A DNA stretch of 39,358 bases from Nitrospira sp. (GTDB taxonomy: Bacteria; Nitrospirota; Nitrospiria; Nitrospirales; Nitrospiraceae). Location of the stretch: assembly GCA_019636835.1 (NCBI GenBank), contig JAHBWU010000033.1, forward strand, positions 1 through 39,358, in the 5' to 3' direction. The translations under genes were made by a program, and so were the position numbers. Below the pieces are notes generated by a model. It was not told the DNA's origin. It saw only the letters and a list, made by a program, of their open reading frames with translations, and did no database searches. Positions 7,666 to 16,740 of this stretch are shown piece by piece (position 1 is the first letter of the stretch; every line of letters begins with the position of its first letter).

Positions 7666-8499
7666 TCAGGAATTGGCGGGCGCGTCCGATCTTCGTCGAG
7701 GAAACCACGGAAAAAACGCGTTGGTCGTCGCCTGATAGGCTTTATACTCCTCTCCGCGGGTTGAAAGCGCTTGCGCTTCTGTTCGTGGAATCCCCGTCAG
7801 TTTGAGTAAGGCCACCCCCATCCCGATCGGCCCGATCCAAGTAAACACCCAGCCGGGCGCTCCCAAGGTCATCACGACATAGGAGCACCAATGCAGCCAT
7901 TCAAAAAAATAGTTGGGATGGCGTGAATAGGCCCACAGACCCTCTCGGCAGACGCGGCCCTGATTTCTTGGGTCGGCGCGGAAGTGAGCAAGTTGTCTGT
8001 CGGCTCTGGCCTCACCCGAGACGGCGACGCCCCAGATGATCAAACCGATGAGCTCAACCAACGCGGAGGGAGGGCGGGGATTCCACATCAGCACCAGAAA
8101 CGGAAGCGAAAAGGCCGCCACGGCCAGCGCTTGCAGGAGAAAGTACGCGAGCATTTTGGCTGACGCCGACTCGCCCCATTCCTCCCGCAGTCGGCGGTAG
8201 CGGGCATCCTCTTCTTTGCCGATCACGCGATTGAACAGAATATGGAGACCCAGTCGTCCCGCGTAGAGTGTCACCAGCATCACGCTCAGAAAAACTCGCT
8301 CGAAACCGCCGCTTGCTTGTGTGGCATACCACAGCACGACGAGAATAAGTCCAAAGCACCATCCGACATCTCCGATCGCGGCGTTCCTGGTCTTCTGCTG
8401 CACGGCCCACAATACCCCCATGACCACCGTCATGAACAGATAGGCCGTCAGGACGAGCGGCAGCGGATCCGATGCGAATATTCCGTTCTCCGGTTCCAT
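7666..8499 (-). CDS. DUF1295 / steroid-reductase-like membrane protein
   Basis: 277 residues with about six or seven membrane segments (roughly 13-35, 45-62, 67-88, 115-137, 145-162, 200-240). The C-terminal signature GLWAYSRHPNYFFEWLHW is the DUF1295 motif, related to the NADPH-binding end of steroid 5-alpha-reductases and isoprenylcysteine methyltransferases. Members are inner-membrane enzymes thought to reduce or modify lipid-like substrates; the exact reaction is unknown. It begins 12 bases after the stop of the SDR gene and is the last gene of a three-gene minus-strand run. Co-occurrence with an SDR hints at lipid or isoprenoid metabolism, which is inference only. Confidence 0.8.
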   Translation of the reverse strand: MEPENGIFASDPLPLVLTAYLFMTVVMGVLWAVQQKTRNAAIGDVGWCFGLILVVLWYATQASGGFERVFLSVMLVTLYAGRLGLHILFNRVIGKEEDARYRRLREEWGESASAKMLAYFLLQALAVAAFSLPFLVLMWNPRPPSALVELIGLIIWGVAVSGEARADRQLAHFRADPRNQGRVCREGLWAYSRHPNYFFEWLHWCSYVVMTLGAPGWVFTWIGPIGMGVALLKLTGIPRTEAQALSTRGEEYKAYQATTNAFFPWFPRRRSDAPANS

Positions 8500-8511
8500 T
8501 ATCTTTATGCC

Positions 8512-9393
8512 TCACAACAGACTAGGCCCATAGTCCCACAAATCAGCACCGCGATGCACCCGATCTTTCAACCAACTCCGAAACCCCGGTATGGGAAACG
8601 ACAAGCGCGCCTGGATTTTCTCACAGTTCAGTGAGAGATCGGCGGGTCGAGGCGCTCCGGTATGATCGCGGGCACTTCCCTTCACGAGACGGCCTTGCAA
8701 TTCCGGATACCAGGGCAGGAGTGCCTGGCCGATTTCCCAGCGTGATAACCGTTCACGTCCCCCAAGGTGAAAGAGTCCGGACTCGTCCTTGCCGACTAAC
8801 TCCCACATCGCACGCGCAATAGCTCCCGCCGGCAATGGACAACGATACTCATCTGCATAAAGTGTCACGCTTTTGCCGCTCTTCGCCGCACGGCACATAT
8901 CTTCGACAAAACTTCGATCGCCATTCTGCGACGTGCCGGCCGTCAGGACGATCCGAACCACGGTGTGACGAGGATTCTGCAACACCACCCGTTCCGCCTC
9001 AAGCTTCGTCTTGCCATAGAAGTTGATCGGATTGGGTTCATCTGTCTCCTGGTACCAACCGGTCTTGCCATCGAAGACTTCGCCGCTCGACAAGAAAATA
9101 AATGGAATGTCCTTGGAAAGCCGGGCCAGATGAGCTGTGACGTCCACGTTGATGCGGCGAGCGAGTTGGGGATCTTGCTCACAATCCTTTGTTCGGCTCA
9201 GGGCAGCACAGTGGATGACGGCATTGGGTTTCAGATGCCGCCAAGTTCGCTCGACAGCGATGTGATCCGTGAGATCGAGGTCGGTGCGGCTGAGGCCCCG
9301 CGCTTCCCAGTCCGGCGCCCAACGCGAGGCGGACTTCACGCAGTACTGCCCAATCAGTCCCGCCGCCCCGGTGACGATCGCGCGAGGTTTCAT
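8512..9393 (-). CDS. SDR-family sugar-nucleotide reductase (RfbD-like)
   Basis: 293 residues of the extended/atypical short-chain dehydrogenase type, close in style to dTDP-4-dehydrorhamnose reductase. The NAD(P)-binding glycine motif is GAAGLIG (residues 8-14), followed by HCAALSRTKDCEQDP, the SSGEVFDG strand and the catalytic YGKTK. The C-terminal half carries HLGGRERLSRWEIG, a typical substrate-domain motif. It probably reduces a keto-sugar nucleotide or similar small substrate, but no other rhamnose-pathway gene is present, so the substrate is not determined. It lies 12 bases after ettA and 12 bases before the DUF1295 gene, so the three are likely co-transcribed. Confidence 0.75.
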   Translation of the reverse strand: MKPRAIVTGAAGLIGQYCVKSASRWAPDWEARGLSRTDLDLTDHIAVERTWRHLKPNAVIHCAALSRTKDCEQDPQLARRINVDVTAHLARLSKDIPFIFLSSGEVFDGKTGWYQETDEPNPINFYGKTKLEAERVVLQNPRHTVVRIVLTAGTSQNGDRSFVEDMCRAAKSGKSVTLYADEYRCPLPAGAIARAMWELVGKDESGLFHLGGRERLSRWEIGQALLPWYPELQGRLVKGSARDHTGAPRPADLSLNCEKIQARLSFPIPGFRSWLKDRVHRGADLWDYGPSLL

Positions 9394-9405
9394 GAGAGGC
9401 GTGAG

Positions 9406-11088
9406 TTACGACCGTGTGAGTTTTCGATACCTGATCCGGTGCGGTTGGTCGGCCTCTTTGCCCAAGCGTTTCTTTCGATCCGCTTCGTACTCACTGTAGT
9501 TCCCCTCGAACCAGACCACCTTGCTGTCACCTTCGAAGGCAAGAATGTGGGTCGCGATGCGATCGAGGAACCAGCGGTCGTGGCTGCTGATCACGGCACA
9601 GCCGGCGAAATTTTCTAAGCCTTCCTCCAGCGCCCGCAACGTGTTCACGTCAAGATCGTTCGTCGGCTCGTCGAGGATGATCAGATTCGCCCCTTCTTTC
9701 AGCATGCGGGCGAGATGCACGCGATTACGCTCACCGCCCGAGAGATCCTTGACCTTTTTCTGCTGATCGGTCCCGGCAAAGTTGAAGCGGGCGCAGTAGC
9801 CGCGGGCATTCACGTCGGTCTTGCCGAGTTTGATGGTGTCCTGACCATCGGAAATGACCTCGTAGACGCTCTTGTTGCCGTCGAGGCTCCGATCCTGATC
9901 CACGTAGCCGAGCTTGACGGTCTCCCCGACTTTGATCGACCCGGCATCCGGTTTTTCTTTGCCGATGATCATCTTGAACATCGTCGTCTTGCCGGCGCCG
10001 TTCGGGCCGATCACACCGACGATGCCGCCCTTCGGCAGACTGAAGTTCACGCTCTCATACAGTACCTTGTCGCTGTAGGCCTTGCTGATGCCGTTGGCCT
10101 CGACCACCACATCGCCCAGCCGTGGCCCCGGTGGAATGTAGATTTCTAGATCCTCCGCCACCTGGTCCTGCTTTTGATTGACCAGCTCTTCGTAGCGATT
10201 CAAGCGCGCCTTGCCCTTGGACTGCCGCGCTTTCGGCGACATCCGGATCCACTCCAACTCGTGTTCCAGCGTTTTTTTCCGCTTCGACTCCGCTTTTTCC
10301 TCCTTTTCCAAACGGTCCTTTTTCTGCTCCAACCAAGAGCTGTAATTCCCTTGGAACGGAATCCCATGGCCTCGGTCCAGTTCCAAAATCCAGCCGGCGA
10401 CATTGTCGAGAAAGTATCGGTCGTGGGTCACGGCAATGACCGTACCTTTGTATTGTTGGAGATGCTGCTCAAGCCATTGCACGGATTCCGCATCCAAATG
10501 GTTCGTCGGCTCGTCGAGCAAGAGGATATCCGGCTCTTGGATCATCAGGCGACAGAGCGCCACCCGACGTTTCTCACCGCCCGACAGGGTCCCGACTTTT
10601 TGATCGGCGGGTGGGCAGCGCAATGCATCCATCGCAATATCGAGGTGGTTTTCGAGTTCCCATCCGTTGGCCGCCTCGATCTTTTCTTGTAGTTGAGCCT
10701 GTTTGTCGAGCAGCTTTTCCATCTCATCAGGCCCAACCTCGCCGATCTTGTTGCTGACCGCCTCGTACTCGTGCAGCAGCGCCACCAACTCGGCCTTCCC
10801 TTCCTCGACCACTTCCTTGACCGTTTTGTTCGCATCGAGCTGAGGTTCTTGTTCAAGCAGACCCACACTGTAGCCCTTCGATCGTGTGATCTCGCCCGTA
10901 TAGTTCGGATCCACACCCGCGATGATCTTGAGCAGCGAACTTTTACCAGAACCGTTCAAGCCCAGCACCCCGATCTTCGCGCCGTAGTAGAAACCGAGAT
11001 AGATCTCCCGCAGCACCTGTCTCTTCGGTGGATAGACTTTGCCGACATTAACGAGTGAAAAAATAACTTGTTTGTCATTCATTGCCAT
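9406..11088 (-). CDS. ettA: Energy-dependent translational throttle ABC-F protein EttA
   Basis: 560 residues from the ATG at 11088, which follows GAGAGGAA at good distance; the longer reading from 11124 adds residues with no homology. Two ABC ATPase domains without membrane segments: Walker A GLNGSGKSS and GPNGAGKTT, signatures LSGGEKRR and LSGGERNR, and DEPTNHLD / DEPTNDLD Walker B motifs. The charged linker between them (EQKKDRLEKEEKAESKRKK region) is the P-site tRNA-interaction motif of ABC-F proteins. EttA binds the ribosomal E site and couples initial peptide-bond formation to ATP/ADP level. Length and the SPKARQSKGKARL segment match EttA better than Uup or YheS. It heads a short minus-strand run. 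Confidence 0.92.
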   Translation of the reverse strand: MAMNDKQVIFSLVNVGKVYPPKRQVLREIYLGFYYGAKIGVLGLNGSGKSSLLKIIAGVDPNYTGEITRSKGYSVGLLEQEPQLDANKTVKEVVEEGKAELVALLHEYEAVSNKIGEVGPDEMEKLLDKQAQLQEKIEAANGWELENHLDIAMDALRCPPADQKVGTLSGGEKRRVALCRLMIQEPDILLLDEPTNHLDAESVQWLEQHLQQYKGTVIAVTHDRYFLDNVAGWILELDRGHGIPFQGNYSSWLEQKKDRLEKEEKAESKRKKTLEHELEWIRMSPKARQSKGKARLNRYEELVNQKQDQVAEDLEIYIPPGPRLGDVVVEANGISKAYSDKVLYESVNFSLPKGGIVGVIGPNGAGKTTMFKMIIGKEKPDAGSIKVGETVKLGYVDQDRSLDGNKSVYEVISDGQDTIKLGKTDVNARGYCARFNFAGTDQQKKVKDLSGGERNRVHLARMLKEGANLIILDEPTNDLDVNTLRALEEGLENFAGCAVISSHDRWFLDRIATHILAFEGDSKVVWFEGNYSEYEADRKKRLGKEADQPHRIRYRKLTRS

Positions 11089-11190
11089 ACGTTCCTCTCG
11101 CTGGAAGAGCCAAAGACCGGTCACCTTAACAAAGGCGGCGGGCGGAGCACAACAGACATCGATAGGAAATGCCCTGAACTGTCTCCCTGC

Positions 11191-11589
11191 TTATTTACTG
11201 AGTGCCAGGAGCAGTAAGGTGGGACAGTCAAGCTTATGCCGCCAGGAAGAACGCTGGGGCACCATGGCCTCGGTCATGACTGGCTCCTCAATGCACTCAA
11301 TCGTCAGCTTCGCGTCTTGCGCCGCTACGATCAGGTCCCTTACTTCGTGAAGGTGTCCTGAGGTTCGTTCAGACTCGGTGAGACATGCTAGCCGGCGAAG
11401 ATACCGCCCGGTTCCGCAGCCTAAATCTAAGATTCGACAGCCTGGGAAGGGTTTGAGCTGATCGAGGAGAAAAGGCTCATCCAGCCATGTAGAGGGATCA
11501 CCGTCGTCATACGAAGCAGTCCAGCAATCGTAGCCCGCCCCTGTTCTCTTTTCAGGTGCATCAGCCGCCATAGCGAAGCGATCTTCCAT
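11191..11589 (-). pseudogene. SAM-dependent methyltransferase with internal deletion
   Basis: 132 residues, about half the size of a class I methyltransferase. Residues 20-66 match a normal N-terminus: YDCWTASYDDGDPSTWLDEP and the SAM-binding motif I ILDLGCGTGR. After about residue 70 the reading passes directly to a typical C-terminal part (HEVRDLIVAAQDAKLTIECI, ending PTLLLLALSK). Motifs II-III and the catalytic middle, about 100 residues, are absent, and the junction is in frame. It therefore probably folds badly and is non-catalytic, although it stays open. It lies between ettA and the PglK-like transporter on the same strand. A genuine short protein cannot be excluded. Confidence 0.6.
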
Positions 11590-11778
11590 CTCTCTGTCAT
11601 CGTATCACTTCCTGTTTCTGAGGTAGAATCCGCGCAGCGGTAAGAATTGAAACCAGCCGGAGAATTGGCCGGACCGGTGACAACCGCAACAGCTTCCTCA
11701 ATAACTTTCGAATAAGCGAACAGTCCTTCTTCCCTATCGACGACTGATAGCAAACCAATCCGCGAGTCTCTCAGCCTC

Positions 11779-13665
11779 TTAATTTCCGATTCGCGAGTAG
11801 TAATCATCAGCCGGCTGCATTCCTTCTTTTGCCATGCGACGAAATATCTCGTTCTTTTCGAGAAGTTCGGCGTAGGTCCCCTGATCCGCGACGGATCCGT
11901 TCTCCAACAGATAAATAACATCGGCCTGCTGAACCGTCCTCAGGCGATGGGCGATCATAATGACCGTCTTCTCATGGTAGATGTCTCGGATCGCGTCCGT
12001 CACCGCGTCCTCGGTGAGACTATCCAACGCACTCGTCGCTTCATCAAGAATCAGGACATCCGGATCACTATACAATGCCCGAGCGATTCCAATGCGTTGC
12101 CTCTGGCCGCCACTGAGCTTCACACCACGCTCGCCAACCATTGTCTCATACCCGTTCGGCAGTTCTTCAACGACAAACTCATGAAGCTTGGCGATCTGTG
12201 CCGCATGCTCCACGCGATCGACATCCAGATCTCTGGATGTCACACCGAATGCGATGTTCGCCGCAAGGGTGTCATCGGCTAAATAGATGTGTTGTGGAAC
12301 ATACCCCAGGTGTTTCTGCCATGAAGTCACGTTGCTTGCGGTTATCGGAATCCCATCCACCAACAAGGTACCGTCTTGCGGTTCAAGTAACCCCAAAATA
12401 ATATCAACGATCGTTGTCTTCCCTCCTCCGGAGCTCCCCACGATGGCCACGGTCGTATTACGCTGTATGGTGAGATTCAGGTTGTTGATAAGAGGAACGG
12501 GGGCATTGGAGTATTGGAATACCAGATTCTCTAACACAATCTCTTGCTGTAACGGACCTACCTCTTGCTGTAAAGAGCCGACATCCTCGTTCACCGGTAG
12601 CCTCGGCTTGGCTTCCACGATCGGCTTGGTGTCTGAGGCTGGTGTTCCTCCCAGCGTCTTCAGCTTTTCTTCAACCGCCTCCAGTGAGCCCATGTTGAAT
12701 CGTGCCGTAGTGGCGCTGCTAAAGATCTGCTGGAATGCCGGCAGCAGCCGATAGGCGGTAAACGCATACAGCGCCATCAAAGGGAGCGCTTCTTTGAAAT
12801 CCTGGTGGGTCGCCAGCAGATAAAGCACCAGCAAAATCACCGATCCAAACGCAATACTTTCAATGGCGTATCGTGGCACATGACTCACAGCGGCGCTCAT
12901 CCATTGATTCTTCGCGTACAACGCCGAGCACTTGGCAAACCGTTCCTGATAAGCTTCGTCTTGTCCCAGGATCTTTAGTTCCTTGATCCCATGCAATATC
13001 TCTGTAGCGAGTCGAAAGCGCTCCCGGTTCGCGGCTTTACTAGCTCTTCCAAAATTGGTCACCTTTCGACGAATATTCAGGAACACGACCGCATAGACGG
13101 TCCCTATCACGGTCCCAAACAAGACCGCCAGCCATGGATCGACCCACACCACCAGAAGCAGGATACAAATCGTGACTATCGCCTTGGCAATCGCCTGCAA
13201 TGTGGGATTAATGATGCCATTAACTACACGGGCAACATCATCGGTACAATTTAAGACAAGGTTCGAGCTATTGTGCTCCAAAAAATATGCGTATGGCTGC
13301 TGCACATAACTCGATAGGATCTGCGTTGAAAGACTGTGCCCCAGGTTGTAGGAAAACCGTATGATGGCCGACGAGCTGGCCAGCGACACCGCATTGCTAA
13401 GGACCATTACTCCAAGCGCCGCTGAGCCCAACCCCACAAGGAAGGTGGTGGTAGACTCAAACTCCCCCCAGGTAAAGAGGCGATGCAGCCACGGATTCGT
13501 CTGTATCAGGTCAGGGTTTCCCACAACGGCCATAAAGGGTAGGATCGATGACACGCCTAGCGCATCGATGAGGCCGGCAAGAACCATCAGTCCGAGCAGC
13601 GCATAGGAGAGACGCCGCTCCTTGGGATTCAACAATGCTTGAAGTCGCTTAATAAGTAGCCACAT
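11779..13665 (-). CDS. PglK-like ABC exporter / lipid-linked oligosaccharide flippase
   Basis: 628 residues: six-helix transmembrane domain (about 1-310, first helix after PKERRLSYALLGLMVLAG) fused to one ATPase domain with Walker A GSSGGGKTT, Q-loop YVPQHIYL, signature LSGGQRQRIG, Walker B VLILDEATSALD and the switch His in MIAHRL. This half-transporter dimerises in the inner membrane. The N-terminal pattern (LGVSSILPFMAVVGNP) resembles PglK and the B-type exporters that flip polyprenyl-linked glycans for O-antigen or protein glycosylation. The linker before the ATPase holds a small tandem duplication, GSLQQEV-GPLQQEI, made of two near-identical 21-base units. No glycosyltransferase is adjacent, so the substrate is open. 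Confidence 0.8.
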   Translation of the reverse strand: MWLLIKRLQALLNPKERRLSYALLGLMVLAGLIDALGVSSILPFMAVVGNPDLIQTNPWLHRLFTWGEFESTTTFLVGLGSAALGVMVLSNAVSLASSSAIIRFSYNLGHSLSTQILSSYVQQPYAYFLEHNSSNLVLNCTDDVARVVNGIINPTLQAIAKAIVTICILLLVVWVDPWLAVLFGTVIGTVYAVVFLNIRRKVTNFGRASKAANRERFRLATEILHGIKELKILGQDEAYQERFAKCSALYAKNQWMSAAVSHVPRYAIESIAFGSVILLVLYLLATHQDFKEALPLMALYAFTAYRLLPAFQQIFSSATTARFNMGSLEAVEEKLKTLGGTPASDTKPIVEAKPRLPVNEDVGSLQQEVGPLQQEIVLENLVFQYSNAPVPLINNLNLTIQRNTTVAIVGSSGGGKTTIVDIILGLLEPQDGTLLVDGIPITASNVTSWQKHLGYVPQHIYLADDTLAANIAFGVTSRDLDVDRVEHAAQIAKLHEFVVEELPNGYETMVGERGVKLSGGQRQRIGIARALYSDPDVLILDEATSALDSLTEDAVTDAIRDIYHEKTVIMIAHRLRTVQQADVIYLLENGSVADQGTYAELLEKNEIFRRMAKEGMQPADDYYSRIGN

Positions 13666-13718
13666 GAGAAAAGCTCCGTAAGATTCTGGGTATTACAGAA
13701 AAGCTATACCGAAGCAGA

Positions 13719-13928
13719 CTACTGCCGTCTCTTCATGCGCTTTGAAAAATTGTAAGAAGAACTACCGTAATGAAGAGGTATGAATAGATTTTTCGGCGGT
13801 CCTTTACGATTGACGATCACGCACTCTTCATGCGCTATTTCTTCATGCACCCGCTCCTGAAAATAAACCACACTTGGACGAGAGGCCGCCACTAGGAGTT
13901 TCACGAGTAGCTGGTGCGGGTCGTCCAT
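13719..13928 (-). CDS. Small hypothetical protein
   Basis: 69 residues, soluble and rich in basic residues at the C-terminus (FSKRMKRRQ). The start has a strong ribosome binding site: GGAGG followed by seven bases and ATG. The sequence reads MDDPHQLLVKLLVAASRPSV at the N-terminus with an acidic His/Glu segment (HEEIAHEEC) in the middle. No family is recognised. It sits 53 bases upstream of the PglK-like gene on the same strand and could be part of its transcript. The stretch contains the word TTCATGCGCT twice, in different phases. Confidence 0.45.
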   Translation of the reverse strand: MDDPHQLLVKLLVAASRPSVVYFQERVHEEIAHEECVIVNRKGPPKNLFIPLHYGSSSYNFSKRMKRRQ

Positions 13929-14505
13929 TCAGTTTCCTCCATGCTGCTTAGCTACCTGATAATTTTTCAAATGATGGTCGTGGCTTCCTTTCTTGCACAT
14001 GACGCGACGAAGGCATCCTTATGCACTCGACAGCAACGCTGAATTTGCCGTGGGTTTGCTTAGAAGTTTTTAATATTGTGAGATCGGATCACCACCCAAG
14101 AACCAGTAACAGGCCACATTTCTAATGCGAAGTCGCGCATGTTCTGTGCCGAAATGGAGTATCGCAAACTATTGAATTTATATACTTGATCATGTGAAAC
14201 GTTGTGACCTCTGTAGAAGTGTAGGAGTACGGATACATTTTTCATTGCCAAGCATGTGAGTTCCTCCGCTGCAGATACCTTAGAATGGGCTCTCCGGTTG
14301 TATTTTTAGCCGCCGCAGTTTGGATTCGCCGAGTCTCTCTTACGGAGGAAGGGAAACAATCAACAGGAACGGACCTCCCCTACGGGTGATCCTCCAACCC
14401 GTGCCGTTCCTTCGAGGGAAGACGGATGACCTCGTATTGTCGCCGAACGATCCTGTATTTTGAATTTTTCAGTTTATAATCCCTCGGTACACATTTTCCC
14501 CACCT
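13929..14505. other. Intergenic region with nested stem-loop
   Basis: No convincing gene of normal size. It holds a possible short ORF (14060-14251) and a composite stem-loop at 14365-14411: AGGAACGG (14365-14372) pairs with CCGTTCCT (14404-14411), and inside it ACGGGT (14382-14387) pairs with ACCCGT (14397-14402), separated by an unpaired stretch on one side only. No T-run follows it on the plus strand, so a simple terminator is unlikely; it may be part of a small RNA or an operator. A TATAAT at 14475-14480 could be the -10 box of the monooxygenase gene, but I see no good -35 at the right distance. Confidence 0.4.
14060..14251 (-). CDS. Possible small ORF, low support
   Basis: 63 codons starting with TTG at 14251 (or ATG at 14245). 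A GGAGG lies 11 bases before the TTG, which is the only positive evidence. An alternative 21-codon ORF starts at an ATG even closer to the same GGAGG. The product (MKNVSVLLHFYRGHNVSHDQ and onward) matches nothing I know and composition is AT-rich compared with neighbours. It may be a leader peptide, a foreign fragment or chance. Confidence 0.2.
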   Translation of the reverse strand: MAMKNVSVLLHFYRGHNVSHDQVYKFNSLRYSISAQNMRDFALEMWPVTGSWVVIRSHNIKNF

Positions 14506-14520
14506 ATGGTCGGAGATGTG

Positions 14521-15738
14521 ATGCCGGAAATCCTGTCGGTCCAGTGCTGCATTGCCGGTGGAGGACCGGCCGGCATTATGCTGGGGCTCCTATTGGCCCG
14601 AGCCGGCGTCTCGGTACTCGTCGTCGAAAAGCACGCGGATTTTCTCCGTGACTTCCGCGGCGACACCTTGCACCCCTCGACATTGGAAATCATCCATGAG
14701 CTGGGCCTGCTCGAGCGCTTCCTTCGATTGCCCCACCAGAAGGTATCCCGGATCAACGCGCGGTTCGGAGATCTGGAGTTTACGGTCGCGGATTTCTCTC
14801 ATCTGCCGACCCATTGCCGTTACGTCGCCTTCATGCCGCAATGGGACTTTCTCAACTTTCTCGTAGCGGCAGGAAGCCGGTATCCCGGATTTCACCTTCG
14901 GATGAACGCGGAGGTGACGGCCTTGATCGAGCGCGAAGGTTCGGTCGTCGGGCTTCGCGCTGAAACGGCAACGGGGCCGCTGGAAGTTCGCGCCTCACTT
15001 GTCGTGGGGGCCGATGGCCGACACTCGATTGTCCGCAAGAGCGCGGGGCTCTCTATAGAAGAATTCGGCGCGCCCATGGATGTGCTGTGGTTTCGATTGT
15101 CACGAAAACCTAGTGATCCAGTCGATCCGATGGGCCGCTTCGATGCCGGTCGAATCTTCATCATGTTGAACCGGAGTGACTACTGGCAATGCGGCTTCGT
15201 CATTGCCAAAGGATCACTCGGCGAAATTCGCGCGCAAGGCTTACCGCTATTCCGCGACAGCATAGCGAAGTTAGCCCCGTTTGCTGCAGACCGCGTCCAC
15301 GAATTGCAAGATTGGGAACCGATCAAGCTGCTGACTGTTCAGGTCGATCGGTTGCGGCAATGGTATAAGCCGGGACTTCTCTGTATCGGGGACGCAGCCC
15401 ACGCCATGTCGCCGGTCGGGGGAGTCGGAATCAACCTGGCGATTCAGGACGCGGTGGCGTCGGCGAATCTGTTAGCCCAACCGTTGGGCGATGGACGAGT
15501 GACCGAAGCGGATTTGGCCGACGTGCAAGCCCGCCGTATGTGGCCTACCCAGTTGACGCAACGAGCCCAACTCATCGTTCAGAATCGTGTCATCAGACAG
15601 GTGCTGGATAGCAAGGGTCCGCTGTCGCCTCCTTGGGCCGTCCGACTTTTGATGAGGTTCCCCTTTCTCCGCCGTATCCCCGCAAGGATGATCGGGCTTG
15701 GGGTCCGGCCTGAGCATGTGCGGACGCCAGTCGGCTAA
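14521..15738 (+). CDS. FAD-dependent monooxygenase (PHBH fold)
   Basis: 405 residues from the ATG at 14521, preferred to 14506 because GGAG (14512-14515) is five bases upstream. Glycine-rich FAD motif GGGPAG near the N-terminus, the second flavin motif VVGADGRHSIVRK (near residue 170) and the third, CIGDAAHAMSPVGGVGINLA (near residue 290), define the para-hydroxybenzoate-hydroxylase/UbiH class. Such enzymes hydroxylate aromatic or polyketide-like substrates with NAD(P)H and O2, or act on quinone precursors. The PMGRFDAGRIFIML part of the substrate domain resembles other FAD-dependent oxidoreductases annotated in Nitrospira-like genomes. Stands alone on the plus strand, so the substrate is unknown. 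Confidence 0.8.
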   Translation: MPEILSVQCCIAGGGPAGIMLGLLLARAGVSVLVVEKHADFLRDFRGDTLHPSTLEIIHELGLLERFLRLPHQKVSRINARFGDLEFTVADFSHLPTHCRYVAFMPQWDFLNFLVAAGSRYPGFHLRMNAEVTALIEREGSVVGLRAETATGPLEVRASLVVGADGRHSIVRKSAGLSIEEFGAPMDVLWFRLSRKPSDPVDPMGRFDAGRIFIMLNRSDYWQCGFVIAKGSLGEIRAQGLPLFRDSIAKLAPFAADRVHELQDWEPIKLLTVQVDRLRQWYKPGLLCIGDAAHAMSPVGGVGINLAIQDAVASANLLAQPLGDGRVTEADLADVQARRMWPTQLTQRAQLIVQNRVIRQVLDSKGPLSPPWAVRLLMRFPFLRRIPARMIGLGVRPEHVRTPVG

Positions 15739-15820
15739 ACCATCGGCGACGTTTCGGAGTTCGTGCTAAATGGTCGGTTGAGAATAGATAAAATGTATCG
15801 GTGATCCGTCCCGGAATGCG

Positions 15821-15988
15821 TTAGATCCCCAGCTCTTCCGACAGCCTCACTTCGGATTCGTCGAGGATTTCTTCAAGGCAGGTGAAACAGGGAAAGGGGA
15901 AGCGATCGATAGGAATCGCGCAGACTTCGCCTACCGGCGATTCTTCCAGCGCTGGACCGCCACATTCTTTGTGAACGAGGACGAGCAT
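15821..15988 (-). CDS. 55-residue Cys-rich protein, coupled to hydrolase
   Basis: Begins MLVLVHKECGGPALEESPVG and contains Cys9, Cys23, Cys34 and Cys37, the last two as CFTC. Four cysteines in 55 residues suggest a zinc-ribbon-like or metal-binding knuckle, although spacing is irregular. The ATG overlaps the stop codon of the upstream alpha/beta hydrolase in TGATG, strong evidence that it is translated by re-initiation as the third gene of the hydrolase operon. The C-terminus is acidic (EEILDESEVRLSEELGI). I know no named family; it could be a chaperone or accessory of the hydrolases. Confidence 0.6.
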   Translation of the reverse strand: MLVLVHKECGGPALEESPVGEVCAIPIDRFPFPCFTCLEEILDESEVRLSEELGI

Positions 15989-16740
15989 CAGGCTTCTCTC
16001 ATCACCAGTCGGCGAAACAGCTCAATGTGTTCGGGACTACTGAGCCGATGGTCGCCCAGCATCAGCCGCAGATCAAGCGGAAAGTTTGGATCGCGACAAA
16101 GCAGTTCATTGGCAAAGGACTTACTGCCTTCCGGCAAGATTACAGTATCTTGAAGACCGTGAAGAATTGTCGTCTTTACGTGACGGACGACATCAAACGT
16201 CTTGGCCCAATAGGCTTCGCTCTGCTCCACCCACTTCCAGGACAATGGCCAATCTTTGTGGAGCAAATCGTCGTCCCAGGGCATCCATCCGGCGGTATGC
16301 CAGTCGTGAAGTCGCTCCTTGGAGATGGTCTTGGCTCGCTCACCCATCATGTTAAATGCCGGGGCGATCAAAATAAGTTCCTCCACGATAGGAAACTCTT
16401 GCGCGACCAGCCAAGCAATCCAACTTCCGAGCGAATTACCCACGATGGTTATCTGTGGCCCGGATTTAAGCATGCCAAGGACGGCACGTGCATCGGCGAT
16501 CCAATCGGAGAGCGTGTAATCAGTAAACTGTCCTTCAGAGTCACCGAACCCGCGCACGTCGTAACAACAGAACCCCCAGCTTCGCTCTCGGCACCATTGC
16601 GCCAACGCCTTGCTCTTGTTGCCCCAGCGCTTGGATAGAAAGCCGGTGATGAAGAGGATCTGCCGATCTGTCCCATCGGCACGATCACCTTTGAGACGTT
16701 TTCCATCGGAGCCGATGAGCTCGAACGGCTGTATGTTCAT
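15988..16740 (-). CDS. Alpha/beta hydrolase
   Basis: 250 residues with a complete catalytic triad: nucleophile Ser103 in GNSLGS, acid Asp198 in HGLQDTVI, and His231 in GDHRLSS. The oxyanion segment is ITGFLSKRWGNKS. The YDVRGFGDSEG motif after the second strand is typical of serine aminopeptidase/BAAT-like hydrolases and of mammalian-type S33 proteins. There is no signal peptide, so it acts in the cytoplasm. The start overlaps the stop of the carboxylesterase gene by four bases (ATGA) and the stop overlaps the Cys-rich small gene, so the three are one translationally coupled unit. Substrate unknown. Confidence 0.8.
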   Translation of the reverse strand: MNIQPFELIGSDGKRLKGDRADGTDRQILFITGFLSKRWGNKSKALAQWCRERSWGFCCYDVRGFGDSEGQFTDYTLSDWIADARAVLGMLKSGPQITIVGNSLGSWIAWLVAQEFPIVEELILIAPAFNMMGERAKTISKERLHDWHTAGWMPWDDDLLHKDWPLSWKWVEQSEAYWAKTFDVVRHVKTTILHGLQDTVILPEGSKSFANELLCRDPNFPLDLRLMLGDHRLSSPEHIELFRRLVMREA

